From Spirochaetales bacterium (GTDB taxonomy: Bacteria > Spirochaetota > Spirochaetia > DSM-27196 > SKKC01), in the NCBI GenBank assembly GCA_007121695.1, contig SKKC01000261.1:1-8990 (forward strand): DNA of 8,990 nucleotides. Direction: 5' to 3'. Each line of letters begins with the position of its first letter. The first letter of the stretch is position 1. Shown in pieces: positions 1 through 7,200 of this stretch. The notes beneath the pieces were generated by a model, which did not search any database, was not told the DNA's origin, and saw nothing but the letters and a program-made list of their open reading frames with translations. The position numbers and the translations under genes were made by a program.

Positions 1-71
1 GCTGCTCGATATCTTTACCAGGATCGTGTTCTACGTGGAGTTCAGTCGCAAAGCCTTGTACGCGCGGCGAT
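1..71. other. Unassigned window edge
   Basis: This stretch lies downstream of the ferredoxin stop and cannot be assigned. Plus frame 2 is open from base 2 to a TAG at 173-175, has G/C-rich third positions like the neighbouring genes and gives a plausible C-terminal tail (LLDIFTRIVFYVEFSRKALY...). If real, it would overlap the ferredoxin 3' end convergently by about 100 bases, which is unusual. One minus frame is also open from the ferredoxin end to base 1 (IESPRVQGFATELHVEHDPG...), but it has no ATG and no clear ribosome site. No obvious hairpin terminator is visible. Confidence 0.2.
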
Positions 72-395
72 TCAATACTGCGTTGACGGAATGTGTACCA
101 CAATTCCGTCAGTCTCGGCTGTCGCTTCAATCTGGCAGCCGAGACGACTCGCGTCGGTCCGTTCGGTCGCAGTAGCCTCGAGCATGTCTTCTTCGTCGCG
201 CCCGATCGGCGGCAGCTTGTCTTTCCAGTCGTCCGCTACGTACACGTGGCACGTCGCACACATGGCGAGTCCGCCACAATCGCCCTCTATCCCGTCAATA
301 CCGTTATCAACGGCGGCGTCGCGTATCGTCGTTCCATCATCGACCTCTATTGTTTTCTTCGTACCATCCTCGTATATGTATGTGACTTCTGGCAT
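72..395 (-). CDS. [2Fe-2S] ferredoxin, adrenodoxin/putidaredoxin type
   Basis: A 107-residue soluble electron carrier holding one [2Fe-2S] cluster. The four ligands are visible as C40-x5-C46-x2-C49 (in GDCGGLAMCATCHVYV) and C87 (in SRLGCQIE), the spacing of adrenodoxin, putidaredoxin and ISC-type ferredoxins rather than plant type. The motifs CATCHVYV, DKLPP, DEEDML and SRLxCQI, and a C-terminus ending in IPSTQY, recall the FdVI/putidaredoxin branch that serves P450s, oxygenases or Fe-S assembly. The start is placed at MPEV because GGAGG precedes it by 9 bases (405-409); an upstream in-frame GTG at 473 would add 26 residues with no family counterpart and would overlap the promoter. The gene is divergent from the LuxR-type regulator. 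No partner reductase or oxygenase gene is in the window, so the physiological partner is unknown. Confidence 0.93.
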   Translation of the reverse strand: MPEVTYIYEDGTKKTIEVDDGTTIRDAAVDNGIDGIEGDCGGLAMCATCHVYVADDWKDKLPPIGRDEEDMLEATATERTDASRLGCQIEATAETDGIVVHIPSTQY

Positions 396-404
396 TTTGT
401 TCAA

Positions 405-409
405 CCTCC
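405..409 (-). promoter_or_regulatory. Ribosome binding site of the ferredoxin gene
   Basis: GGAGG on the minus strand, 9 bases before the ATG at 393-395. It decides the choice of start codon for the ferredoxin. Confidence 0.8.
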
Positions 410-425
410 ACGAACGTTTGTTCAT

Positions 426-454
426 ATAATACCCCGATCGGATGGATTTCACAA
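426..454 (-). promoter_or_regulatory. Promoter of the ferredoxin gene
   Basis: On the minus strand, a -35 box TTGTGA (449-454) and a -10 box TATTAT (426-431) are separated by exactly 17 bases. Transcription would begin near 419, giving a leader of about 24 bases that contains the GGAGG ribosome site. This fits a sigma-70-type housekeeping promoter; the -35 matches consensus at 4 of 6 and the -10 at 5 of 6. Confidence 0.6.
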
Positions 455-496
455 TCGGTGTTTTTTGCTCCACGCGGCGATTTTTCTACCGAGGTG

Positions 497-520
497 CCAC
501 ATACCTGCCTGTGGTATAAT
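497..520 (+). promoter_or_regulatory. Extended -10 promoter of the LuxR-type regulator gene
   Basis: TGgTATAAT occurs at 512-520, a perfect extended -10 element with a consensus TATAAT at 515-520. The -35 position (about 492-497) is poor, as is usual for extended -10 promoters. Start of transcription is expected at about 526-527, on the first base of the coding sequence. Just upstream, CCACA (497-501) and TGTGG (510-514) form a short imperfect dyad that could be an operator, but this is weak. Confidence 0.65.
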
Positions 521-525
521 CTCGC

Positions 526-1425
526 ATGCCCGACACCGCCTCCCGACATGCACAACTGACGCGAAACCTGACTGAGCGCGAAAAAGAGCTGGACGCATTG
601 TACAAACTGGCAAGCCTGTTCAGTCGGCCCATTGATACCGTACAGACCGCAATTCAGGAGACAGCGTCCATTCTTCACGTGGCAATGGAGCACGCAGACC
701 GTACGCGGGTTTCGATCTCGACAGACGAGATCGAGAAGACAGCTGGTGTCGAATCGGCACCTTCGCAGGTTGTGCCGGTGGATCAGTTCGCCTGTCGACG
801 GAGGTACAGTATCGAACGGGAAATTATCGTATCCGTGAGCCTGTTCGAAGGATTTGGGGCGGCAGACCGGCACGCACGTATCGGGGAACGGGAGAAACGC
901 CTGATTACCTCTACCACCGATATGGTGGCAAATCTCCTGCAGCGACGCGAGATGGATCAGATCCTACGCGAGTCCACAAAAACCCTGCAGCGTCAGGCGG
1001 CTGAACTGGAACGAAAGAACGTCGCCCTGAGCGAAGTGCTCTCCCGAATCGACGAGAACAGACACGCATCCCTCCGCAGCGCGCGCAACCACATCGATAC
1101 GTTCGTCGTACCGTATCTGCGGGAGATCGCCGAGCGCATACCCTCTCACTCGCTGGTTCAATCCCGGATAGAGCAGATTGAACGCTCGCTATACGCGCTG
1201 TTTGACGGGAACAGCCAGACGCTACTCGAAGCAGCGCACAGACTTACGCCCCGTGAAGCCCAGATCTGCGGGCTGATTCGAAACGGGCTGACGACAAAAG
1301 AGATCAGTTCGTTTCTGCACATTACCGAAACCACGGTAGAGCGGCACAGAAATACGATACGACGAAAACTGGACCTGAATAACTCGAGCATTAACCTCAC
1401 AACGTTCCTGCGTTCATCGGTCTGA
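526..1425 (+). CDS. LuxR-type HTH transcriptional regulator with N-terminal GAF-like region
   Basis: A 299-residue cytoplasmic DNA-binding regulator. Residues about 15-145 resemble the GAF-like sensory region that begins with EKEL..LY and is found in front of histidine kinases and LuxR-type proteins. Residues about 145-185 are a charged helix (QAAELERKNVALSEVLSRIDENR), followed by a helical linker. The C-terminal LuxR helix-turn-helix (about 239-285) shows LTPREAQICGLIRNGLTTKEI and TVERHRNTIRRKL, and the protein ends in INLTTFL. There is no receiver domain and no autoinducer-binding domain that I can recognise, so the signal is unknown. No Shine-Dalgarno sequence precedes the ATG, and the -10 box ends 5 bases before it, which suggests a leaderless mRNA. 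No good alternative start is seen, because a later one would remove the EKEL..LY helix. It may regulate the divergent ferredoxin or downstream rnk, but nothing proves that. Confidence 0.88.
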   Translation: MPDTASRHAQLTRNLTEREKELDALYKLASLFSRPIDTVQTAIQETASILHVAMEHADRTRVSISTDEIEKTAGVESAPSQVVPVDQFACRRRYSIEREIIVSVSLFEGFGAADRHARIGEREKRLITSTTDMVANLLQRREMDQILRESTKTLQRQAAELERKNVALSEVLSRIDENRHASLRSARNHIDTFVVPYLREIAERIPSHSLVQSRIEQIERSLYALFDGNSQTLLEAAHRLTPREAQICGLIRNGLTTKEISSFLHITETTVERHRNTIRRKLDLNNSSINLTTFLRSSV

Positions 1426-1432
1426 ATCGCAC

Positions 1433-1462
1433 CATGTATATAACATGTAGATTTTCTACATG
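1433..1462. promoter_or_regulatory. Cluster of CATGTA half-sites and inverted repeats
   Basis: Two overlapping inverted repeats lie between the regulator stop and rnk. CATGT-n5-ACATG spans 1433-1447. A perfect 8-bp-arm repeat, CATGTAGA-TTT-TCTACATG, spans 1444-1462. The CATG cores start at 1433, 1444 and 1459. It could be a multi-dimer operator for the rnk promoter or a hairpin ending the regulator transcript; the tail ATTTTCAC is only weakly U-rich, so I favour the operator reading slightly. Confidence 0.5.
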
Positions 1463-1473
1463 ATTTTCACAGA

Positions 1474-1503
1474 TTGCTGGCACACGGCGGTCTCGGCTAT
1501 GCT
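1474..1503 (+). promoter_or_regulatory. Candidate promoter of rnk
   Basis: TTGCTG (1474-1479) and TATGCT (1498-1503) are spaced by 18 bases, with the start expected near 1510, just before the ribosome site. Both boxes are mediocre matches. The position right after the CATG cluster supports regulated transcription. Confidence 0.3.
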
Positions 1504-1524
1504 TCTTCGATACGGAGAAAACCA

Positions 1525-1941
1525 ATGAGTGATAAAAACATCGTCCTCAGCAGCACAGACTACGAAGTCCTGCGCAGGCTTGTGACGCAACTGGAGAAAA
1601 ACGGAAAAGTCGCCCAACCTCATTTTGCTCGACTTGCGCGCGAGGTGAAGGCTGCGATTGTGCTGGACGAGCAGGATCTTCCCGACAAGGTCGTTACAAT
1701 GGGCTCACGCATAAACTATACCTTCACGCAGACGGGCGAAACCTCGGAGGTAACCCTTGTGTTTCCGGCGCAGGCGAAAGACGGAGACGAGTATCTTTCC
1801 ATTCTGGCGCCGCTCGGTCTCGCGCTTATCGGGGAACATGAGGACACCGATGTGGAGTATGTCGCCCCTGGTGGCACGTTCGGCATACACATAAACTCGG
1901 TCGAACACACGGACATTACCCGAGCCGAGGCTGGTGCATAG
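1525..1941 (+). CDS. rnk: Rnk-type nucleoside diphosphate kinase regulator (GreA/GreB C-terminal domain)
   Basis: A 138-residue cytoplasmic protein, close in length to E. coli Rnk (136). Residues 5-48 are a short helical N-terminal arm beginning NIVLSSTDYEVLRRL. Residues about 50-127 are the FKBP-like GreA/GreB C-terminal domain, with DKVVTMGSRINY, LSILAPLGLALIGE and YVAPGG in the expected order. Rnk family proteins bind RNA polymerase near the secondary channel but have an arm too short for the transcript cleavage of GreA/GreB. E. coli Rnk was named for its effect on nucleoside diphosphate kinase levels. The start is chosen at MSDKN because GGAGA (1514-1518) lies 6 bases before it; a TTG at 1474 would add 17 unrelated residues and sits on the candidate promoter. 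The next gene begins 4 bases after the stop, suggesting one transcript. Confidence 0.9.
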   Translation: MSDKNIVLSSTDYEVLRRLVTQLEKNGKVAQPHFARLAREVKAAIVLDEQDLPDKVVTMGSRINYTFTQTGETSEVTLVFPAQAKDGDEYLSILAPLGLALIGEHEDTDVEYVAPGGTFGIHINSVEHTDITRAEAGA

Positions 1942-1945
1942 TATC

Positions 1946-2929
1946 ATGCTTCAGCTTCCTTCGGGCTCAACCGAGACTGAGTTGCTCGATCGACTGTTGC
2001 GCTCGACCCGGCGAAGCGACCCGCGTCGCTATGCACACGCCGTGCAGCTCAGTGGCTGTCTGAGGAAAATCGGCGACGCGTTTACGTCCTATCCCTCGAT
2101 TTTTGAAGATCAGGAAACCGACACACCCGATCGATCGATCGAAACACTGATTACTGCGGTGTTACACGACGGGTGCCGGCACACGATCCTGCTACCAACG
2201 AAAATCGCGGTTGGCAAGGCACTCATGATCGCTCGTTTCAATACCTACGGATTCCTGCTCAAGACGTGCAACGGGCGATGCGGGCCCTCTCACGGAGTCA
2301 GCGAACTGCAACGACGGTGGGAGTCGTTAATATTCTCGCTATTGCTGGAAGAGGTGTATCAGCTCGTTATCGAGCGACCTGACCGGTATTCCGAGGCGCA
2401 GCGACGACGGTCGGCGCTGGACCTGCTGCATCTGTGGGAGCACCGAAGCGATCGGAATGTCCCTGCGTACGCCCCGGTGCTTCTGGATCTCTGGCGCGCC
2501 CGAAAACAGGTGGCGCCCGTGTTTGGAACGATGCTCGGGACTCGCGAGCTGATTCTGATTTCGAGTGTTCTCTCGGATACATGGCATGATTTTCTGAGCA
2601 CCTGCGGCGATGACGCCGAAACCATACATGCGGTTGAAGAGTTCATTTTCGGTCTAAGCTACGAGCAGATCAGCAGCGTCCGGAGCATAATGAATGCCCG
2701 GAAGAAGATGGTTATAGACCGTGAATCGCTTATGGAGATGCTCGGTGGCGATGCACACGTACCCGAGATCGAAAGCTCGGATCCACGCGAGATGTACCGC
2801 TTTTTTCAGACGAGGGTACGTAACGCGAATCGACGCTCCATTGCACGGACCGAAGGACCACACCGAACACTCGAAGAAATACTGCTGATGTTCCTTCTCG
2901 AGACCCGAGCAGACAGTTCCGGGCTCTGA
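1946..2929 (+). CDS. Unrecognised 327-residue soluble protein
   Basis: I do not recognise this family. The protein looks cytoplasmic and largely helical: no signal peptide or membrane segment is visible, and charged residues are spread throughout. Features that look conserved in style are an arginine-rich start (RLLRSTRRSDPRRY), a central block about 125-215 (LIFSLLLEEVYQLVI, ALDLLHLWEHR, PVLLDLWRARKQVAPVFGTM), and a C-terminal block about 229-320 (EEFIFGLSYEQISS, DPREMYRFFQTR, TLEEILLMFLLETR). C108 and C112 lie in CNGRCGPSHG, too few to call a metal site. The ATG at 1946 follows the rnk stop by 4 bases. An in-frame GTG at 1934 that overlaps rnk is possible, and neither start has a good ribosome site, so translation is probably coupled to rnk. 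sbcD follows after 54 bases. Confidence 0.8.
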   Translation: MLQLPSGSTETELLDRLLRSTRRSDPRRYAHAVQLSGCLRKIGDAFTSYPSIFEDQETDTPDRSIETLITAVLHDGCRHTILLPTKIAVGKALMIARFNTYGFLLKTCNGRCGPSHGVSELQRRWESLIFSLLLEEVYQLVIERPDRYSEAQRRRSALDLLHLWEHRSDRNVPAYAPVLLDLWRARKQVAPVFGTMLGTRELILISSVLSDTWHDFLSTCGDDAETIHAVEEFIFGLSYEQISSVRSIMNARKKMVIDRESLMEMLGGDAHVPEIESSDPREMYRFFQTRVRNANRRSIARTEGPHRTLEEILLMFLLETRADSSGL

Positions 2930-2943
2930 TTATCCTGACACTG

Positions 2944-2979
2944 TTGTTCCGACTGCCACCGGCCGGTACTATAGAGTAC
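2944..2979 (+). promoter_or_regulatory. Candidate sbcD promoter with overlapping inverted repeat
   Basis: TTGTTC (2944-2949), a 17-base spacer and TACTAT (2967-2972) form a moderate promoter in front of sbcD. The -10 lies inside an inverted repeat GTACT-ATAG-AGTAC (2966-2979), a possible operator or coincidence. sbcDC may therefore be transcribed on its own as well as from upstream. Confidence 0.35.
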
Positions 2980-2983
2980 ATAC

Positions 2984-4234
2984 ATGAAACTTCTGCACAC
3001 CGCCGACTGGCACATCGGACGTACGCTGTACGGAAAGAAACGCTACGAAGAATCGGCCGCATTTCTCGACTGGCTGGTCGACACGACCCGCGAACAGCAG
3101 GTAGACGTACTGCTCGTATCGGGAGACGTTTTCGATACGACCACCCCGAGCAATCGGGCCCAGGCGCTGTACTACGAGCTGCTTCCCCGGATTGCTGCTG
3201 CGGGGTGTCGGCACGTGGTTGTGACAGCCGGCAATCATGACTCACCGTCGTTCCTGACCGCGCCCCGCGCCCTGCTGAAAGCATTGAACGTTCACGTGAT
3301 CGGGAATGCGTCTGCCGATCCGGCCGACGAGGTGCTCGTGCTGCACGATCCCGACGGACAGCCGGAGCTCATTGTGTGCGCGGTTCCCTATCTTCGCGAT
3401 CGCGACATCCGATCGGTCGAGGCGGGTGAGAGCGTCGAAGACAAGGAGCGCAAACTCATTGCCGGTATTCGCGATCACTATGCAGCCGTCGGGCGATACG
3501 CAGAACAGACCCGGGAGCGCCTCGACCGCCCCGTTCCCATAGTCGGAATGGGACACCTGTTCACCGCCGGCGGACACACCGTCTCCGGCGATGGCGTGCG
3601 AGAACTGTACGTGGGATCACTCGCCCACGTACACTGCTCGGTGTTTCCGGAATGCTTTTCGTACCTTGCCCTGGGGCATCTGCACGTACCGCAGACAGTC
3701 GGCGGCAGCGACACCGTACGGTACAGCGGGTCTCCCATTCCCATGGGGTTTGGAGAAGCAGGACAGACGAAGAGTGTCTGCATCGTCGAGTCTGGTCCGG
3801 AAGCCTCACCGGCACAAGCCGAAGGGCCAGCGGTGCACTGCCTCGAGATACCGGTGTTTCAGGCTCTCGCGCAGATTTCCGGCGACTGGAGCACGATATC
3901 CTCGCGCGTACGCGAGTTCGCAGAGGCGCAGAAACCGGTCTGGCTCGAGATATCCTACGAAGGGCCGGAGATTACCGGAGACCTGCGAGCACAGCTGGAC
4001 GATGTAATTGCAGGCACACAGCTCGAGATACTCCGCGTCAAGAATACGCGGGTTGCCGAACGCGTGCTTAATGCCATGCACGCCGATGAGCACCTGGAAG
4101 ATCTCGACGTACACCAGGTATTCGAACGCTGCATGATCAGCCACGGCGTACCCGAAGATCAGCAGGCGGAACTGCGCACCCTGTACCAGGCTGCGGTGCG
4201 ATCGCTGGACGAAATGGACACTACGGCAGAATGA
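2984..4234 (+). CDS. sbcD: SbcD, nuclease subunit of the SbcCD complex
   Basis: A 416-residue Mre11-like metallophosphoesterase. With SbcC it forms an ATP-dependent dsDNA exonuclease and ssDNA endonuclease that opens hairpins and processes double-strand breaks at the nucleoid. The metal-binding motifs are all present: D8-x-H10 in HTADWHIGR, GDVFD with D48, GNHDS with N84-H85, GH at 190-191 and GHLH with H232 and H234, followed by YSGSPIPMGFGE. The C-terminal part (about 275-416) is the capping and SbcC-binding region and is less conserved. Length matches the E. coli protein (about 400). The start MKLLHTADWH is fixed by the family N-terminus, although the ribosome site before it is weak. The stop overlaps the sbcC ATG (ATGA), the common arrangement for this pair. 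The active site looks intact. Confidence 0.97.
   Translation: MKLLHTADWHIGRTLYGKKRYEESAAFLDWLVDTTREQQVDVLLVSGDVFDTTTPSNRAQALYYELLPRIAAAGCRHVVVTAGNHDSPSFLTAPRALLKALNVHVIGNASADPADEVLVLHDPDGQPELIVCAVPYLRDRDIRSVEAGESVEDKERKLIAGIRDHYAAVGRYAEQTRERLDRPVPIVGMGHLFTAGGHTVSGDGVRELYVGSLAHVHCSVFPECFSYLALGHLHVPQTVGGSDTVRYSGSPIPMGFGEAGQTKSVCIVESGPEASPAQAEGPAVHCLEIPVFQALAQISGDWSTISSRVREFAEAQKPVWLEISYEGPEITGDLRAQLDDVIAGTQLEILRVKNTRVAERVLNAMHADEHLEDLDVHQVFERCMISHGVPEDQQAELRTLYQAAVRSLDEMDTTAE
3606..3633. repeat. Perfect 10-bp-arm inverted repeat inside sbcD
   Basis: TGTACGTGGG (3606-3615) and CCCACGTACA (3624-3633) are exact reverse complements around an 8-base loop. It encodes part of LYVGSLAHVHC in SbcD. The DNA could extrude a small cruciform and the mRNA a stable hairpin within the coding region. 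It may be chance, since the protein sequence partly forces it. Confidence 0.6.
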
Positions 4235-7200
4235 GAATACAGACACTACGCTTCAGGAACCTGAATTCGCTCACCGGAGAGTGGCTCATTGATCTCGAGC
4301 ACGAAAACTATCGCGTCGACGGTATCTTCGCGATAACCGGCCCGACGGGTGCGGGAAAGTCGACAATACTCGATGCGCTCTGCCTCGCCCTGTACGGGCA
4401 GACTCCCCGACTGGCGAAAATCACGAAAAGTGCGAACGAAATCATGTCGCGGCACACCGGCGAGTGCTACGCCGAAGTCACCTTCGTTACCCGGGCCGGC
4501 TCGTACCGATGCCAGTGGAGTCAACACCGTTCGCGCAGGAAACCGGACGGTGAGTTGCAGCAACCGCGCCACGAACTGTCCGACGCTGCATCCGGAGAGA
4601 TAATCGCCGACTCGATAAAGACCGTGTCAGAGCAGATCGTAATTCTGACTGGCATGGATTACCATCGGTTCACCCGTTCCATGCTGCTCGCGCAGGGCGG
4701 CTTTGCGGTATTTCTGCAGGCGCCACCCGACGAACGCGCTCCGATCCTCGAACAGATAACGGGTACCGAAATCTACTCGCATATATCGCGCCATGTACAC
4801 GAACTGAGGAAACGGGAGTCCGACGCCCTGTCCCTGCTCCAGGCCGAAACAGCCGGCATTTCCGTACTGAGCCCGGAAGAACAGTCGCAACTCGAGGCGC
4901 GACTGACGAACGACACGGACCGTGAGGCAGAGATTGCCGCCTCTGTGACGAAGCTCTCTGAAAGCATTGCGTGGCTCGATACCACGGCCGTTCTGCAACA
5001 GGATATCGCCCGGATTGGCGAAGAGGAAGAACAGGCGCGGCAGCAGCGTGAAGCATTCGCACCCGATCGCGAGCGCCTCCGTGCCGCCGAACGGGCAGCG
5101 ACGCTCGACGGGCAGTATGCGACGCTGTGCGCGACGCGCCGGCAACAGGTGAACGATCAGCAGGAGCTCGAGGCCGAGCAGGCATCCATTCCTCCGCTCA
5201 CCGAGGCCGAAACACAGGCACGGGACCTCCACGAGACCGCCGTACACGAGACGCAGGCCGCACGAACGAAGCTCGATGAAACCATCCCGACCCTCAACAG
5301 GGTTCGCCAGATCGACCTGGCCATACAGGAACGGACGCGTGCTCGCGAGGTGCTTGCCGAAAAGGCAGACGCTGACCGGACACAGATCGAAATAATCGCA
5401 ACTGAACTGCAGGCGCTTCGCTCACGACGCGACGAGGCAGCCGCGGAAGCCTCGCGGGCGCAGGAGTATCTCAAGACGCATGCGGCAGACGAAGGGCTTG
5501 TCTCTCACCAGGCTGGCATCGACGAGCAGCTTCGAGCGTATGATGCGTTGCGTGCTGACCTCCGCGAAGCGCGGGCAACCGTGTCCCGGCTCGGCGAGGC
5601 GCGCGACAAGGCCGTCACCCAGCACGAAGAGGCGCAGGCCCGCCTGAACCTGGCACAGCAGGAACACAAGACCCGGGTACAGCACACGCAGAGCGCACGC
5701 GAGAAGCTGCAGCAGCTGCTCGGCGATCGCATGCTTCGCGAGTACCGCGCCGAGCACGAGCACCTGATACGTGAACAGGCGCTGTCGATCCGGATACAGA
5801 ACCTCGAGGACGCCCGCGCACAGCTTCAGGACGGTGCACCCTGCCCGTTGTGCGGTGCCACCGAGCACCCCTACGCACACGACACCCCCGACCTCCCGAG
5901 CGATATTGAACAGCGAATAGCCGCGTGCGCTTCGACTATACAGAGCGCCGAGGAGCAGGAATCGGACAGAGAGGAGCGTCTGAAGGCAGAGCAGGACGCG
6001 CAGCAGCTTGTACACGAGGCAGGGTCCGCGGTTGCCACGGCAGCCCGGGACCTCGAACGCGCACAGGAACGATACGAGGATTGCGCATCGCAGATACGGG
6101 GCATGGAGGAGCGCCTGGCAGCGCAGGAGCACCGTATCAGGGCACGCCTGTCGGAAGTCGGTGTCACGGACATGCCGGGTGAGTCGATACAGGAGCTCCG
6201 GGACATGCTCACCGAACGCCTTGCCTCGTGGAAGGAGCAATCCCGGGTCTACAGCACCGCGGACAAAACTCGTGCCGAACAGGAGGCAGGGATTCGAGAA
6301 CGCGTCGCGTCGCAGGATCTTCAGCAGACGGTCCTGCAGGAAAAGCAGGATCAGATCGATACACTTGCGCGCGAGCTCGATACGGCGCACAGGGAGCGCC
6401 ACGACCTGTTTGGCGATGCGGACCCCGATGCCGAAGAAACCCTGCTCCGAGAGACCGTTGCGCGGACGGCCACCCGGGAAAAAGACGCTGCTGAACAGTT
6501 TCAGCAGGCCCGCGACGCGCTGAAACTGGCTGTCTCCCGCGCAGAAACACGCGCGCATGCCATGGAGCGTCGCGCGAAGGAACTCGGCGCGCAGGAACGT
6601 GACTTCGCATCTGCGCGCGCCGCCGTCGGGTTTGAAACCGAGGATGCCTACACGGGCTCATGCATGAACGCTCCCGAGCGCGAGAAACTCCGCTCAACCG
6701 AAGAGTCGCTTCACACGCACATGACAGGTCTGGCGGCGACCCGGGCCGACAGGGAGTCAAAACTCGAGCAACATCTGGCCCACGCACCAACGACCCGCTC
6801 GCGTGAAGACCTCGCCCGCGAGCAGCAGGAACAAACCCGGATACTGAACGAGTTGAGAGACACGATCGCGACACATCGACACATACTCCGCGAAAACGGA
6901 ACTGCGCTGAAACGCCTCCAGGGAAAACAGAGCGAGATTCAGGCACAGGAAGCAACCCTGCGCCAATGGGAGACGCTCCACGCCCTCATCGGATCGGCCG
7001 ACGGGAAGAAATACCGGAACTTCGCGCAGGGCCTCACCTTTGAGCTGGTCATTGCGCATGCGAACCGGCAGCTCACAAAGCTCACCGACCGATACCTGCT
7101 GACCAGGGAGACACGCGACTCGCTTGAACTGAGTGTTATTGATACCTATCAGGCAGGGGAAATCCGGTCGGCCAAAAACCTCTCCGGGGGTGAAAGCTTC

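Noticed and set aside
91..429. Long plus-strand open frame opposite the ferredoxin gene
   Set aside because: It is the antisense shadow of the ferredoxin, low in complexity (Ser-rich) and without a ribosome site; the ferredoxin motifs settle the real frame.
1478..1493. TGGCAC resembling the -24 element of a sigma-54 promoter before rnk
   Set aside because: At the required spacing the -12 element (TTGC) is absent, so it does not form a sigma-54 promoter.
2128..2142. CGAT tandem repeat (CGATCGATCGATCGA) in the unknown gene
   Set aside because: Under four units and encoding an ordinary stretch (PDRSIE); too short to call a phase-variable or regulatory repeat.
3565..3574. Palindrome CCGCCGGCGG in sbcD
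   Set aside because: A short GC-rich palindrome expected by chance in high-GC coding sequence (TAGGH codons), with no loop or context suggesting function.
5422..6955. Long minus-strand open frames opposite sbcC
   Set aside because: They are antisense shadows of a highly GC-biased coiled-coil gene. Their products are Arg/Ser/Cys-rich with no recognisable motif, while the plus frame has all Rad50-type motifs.
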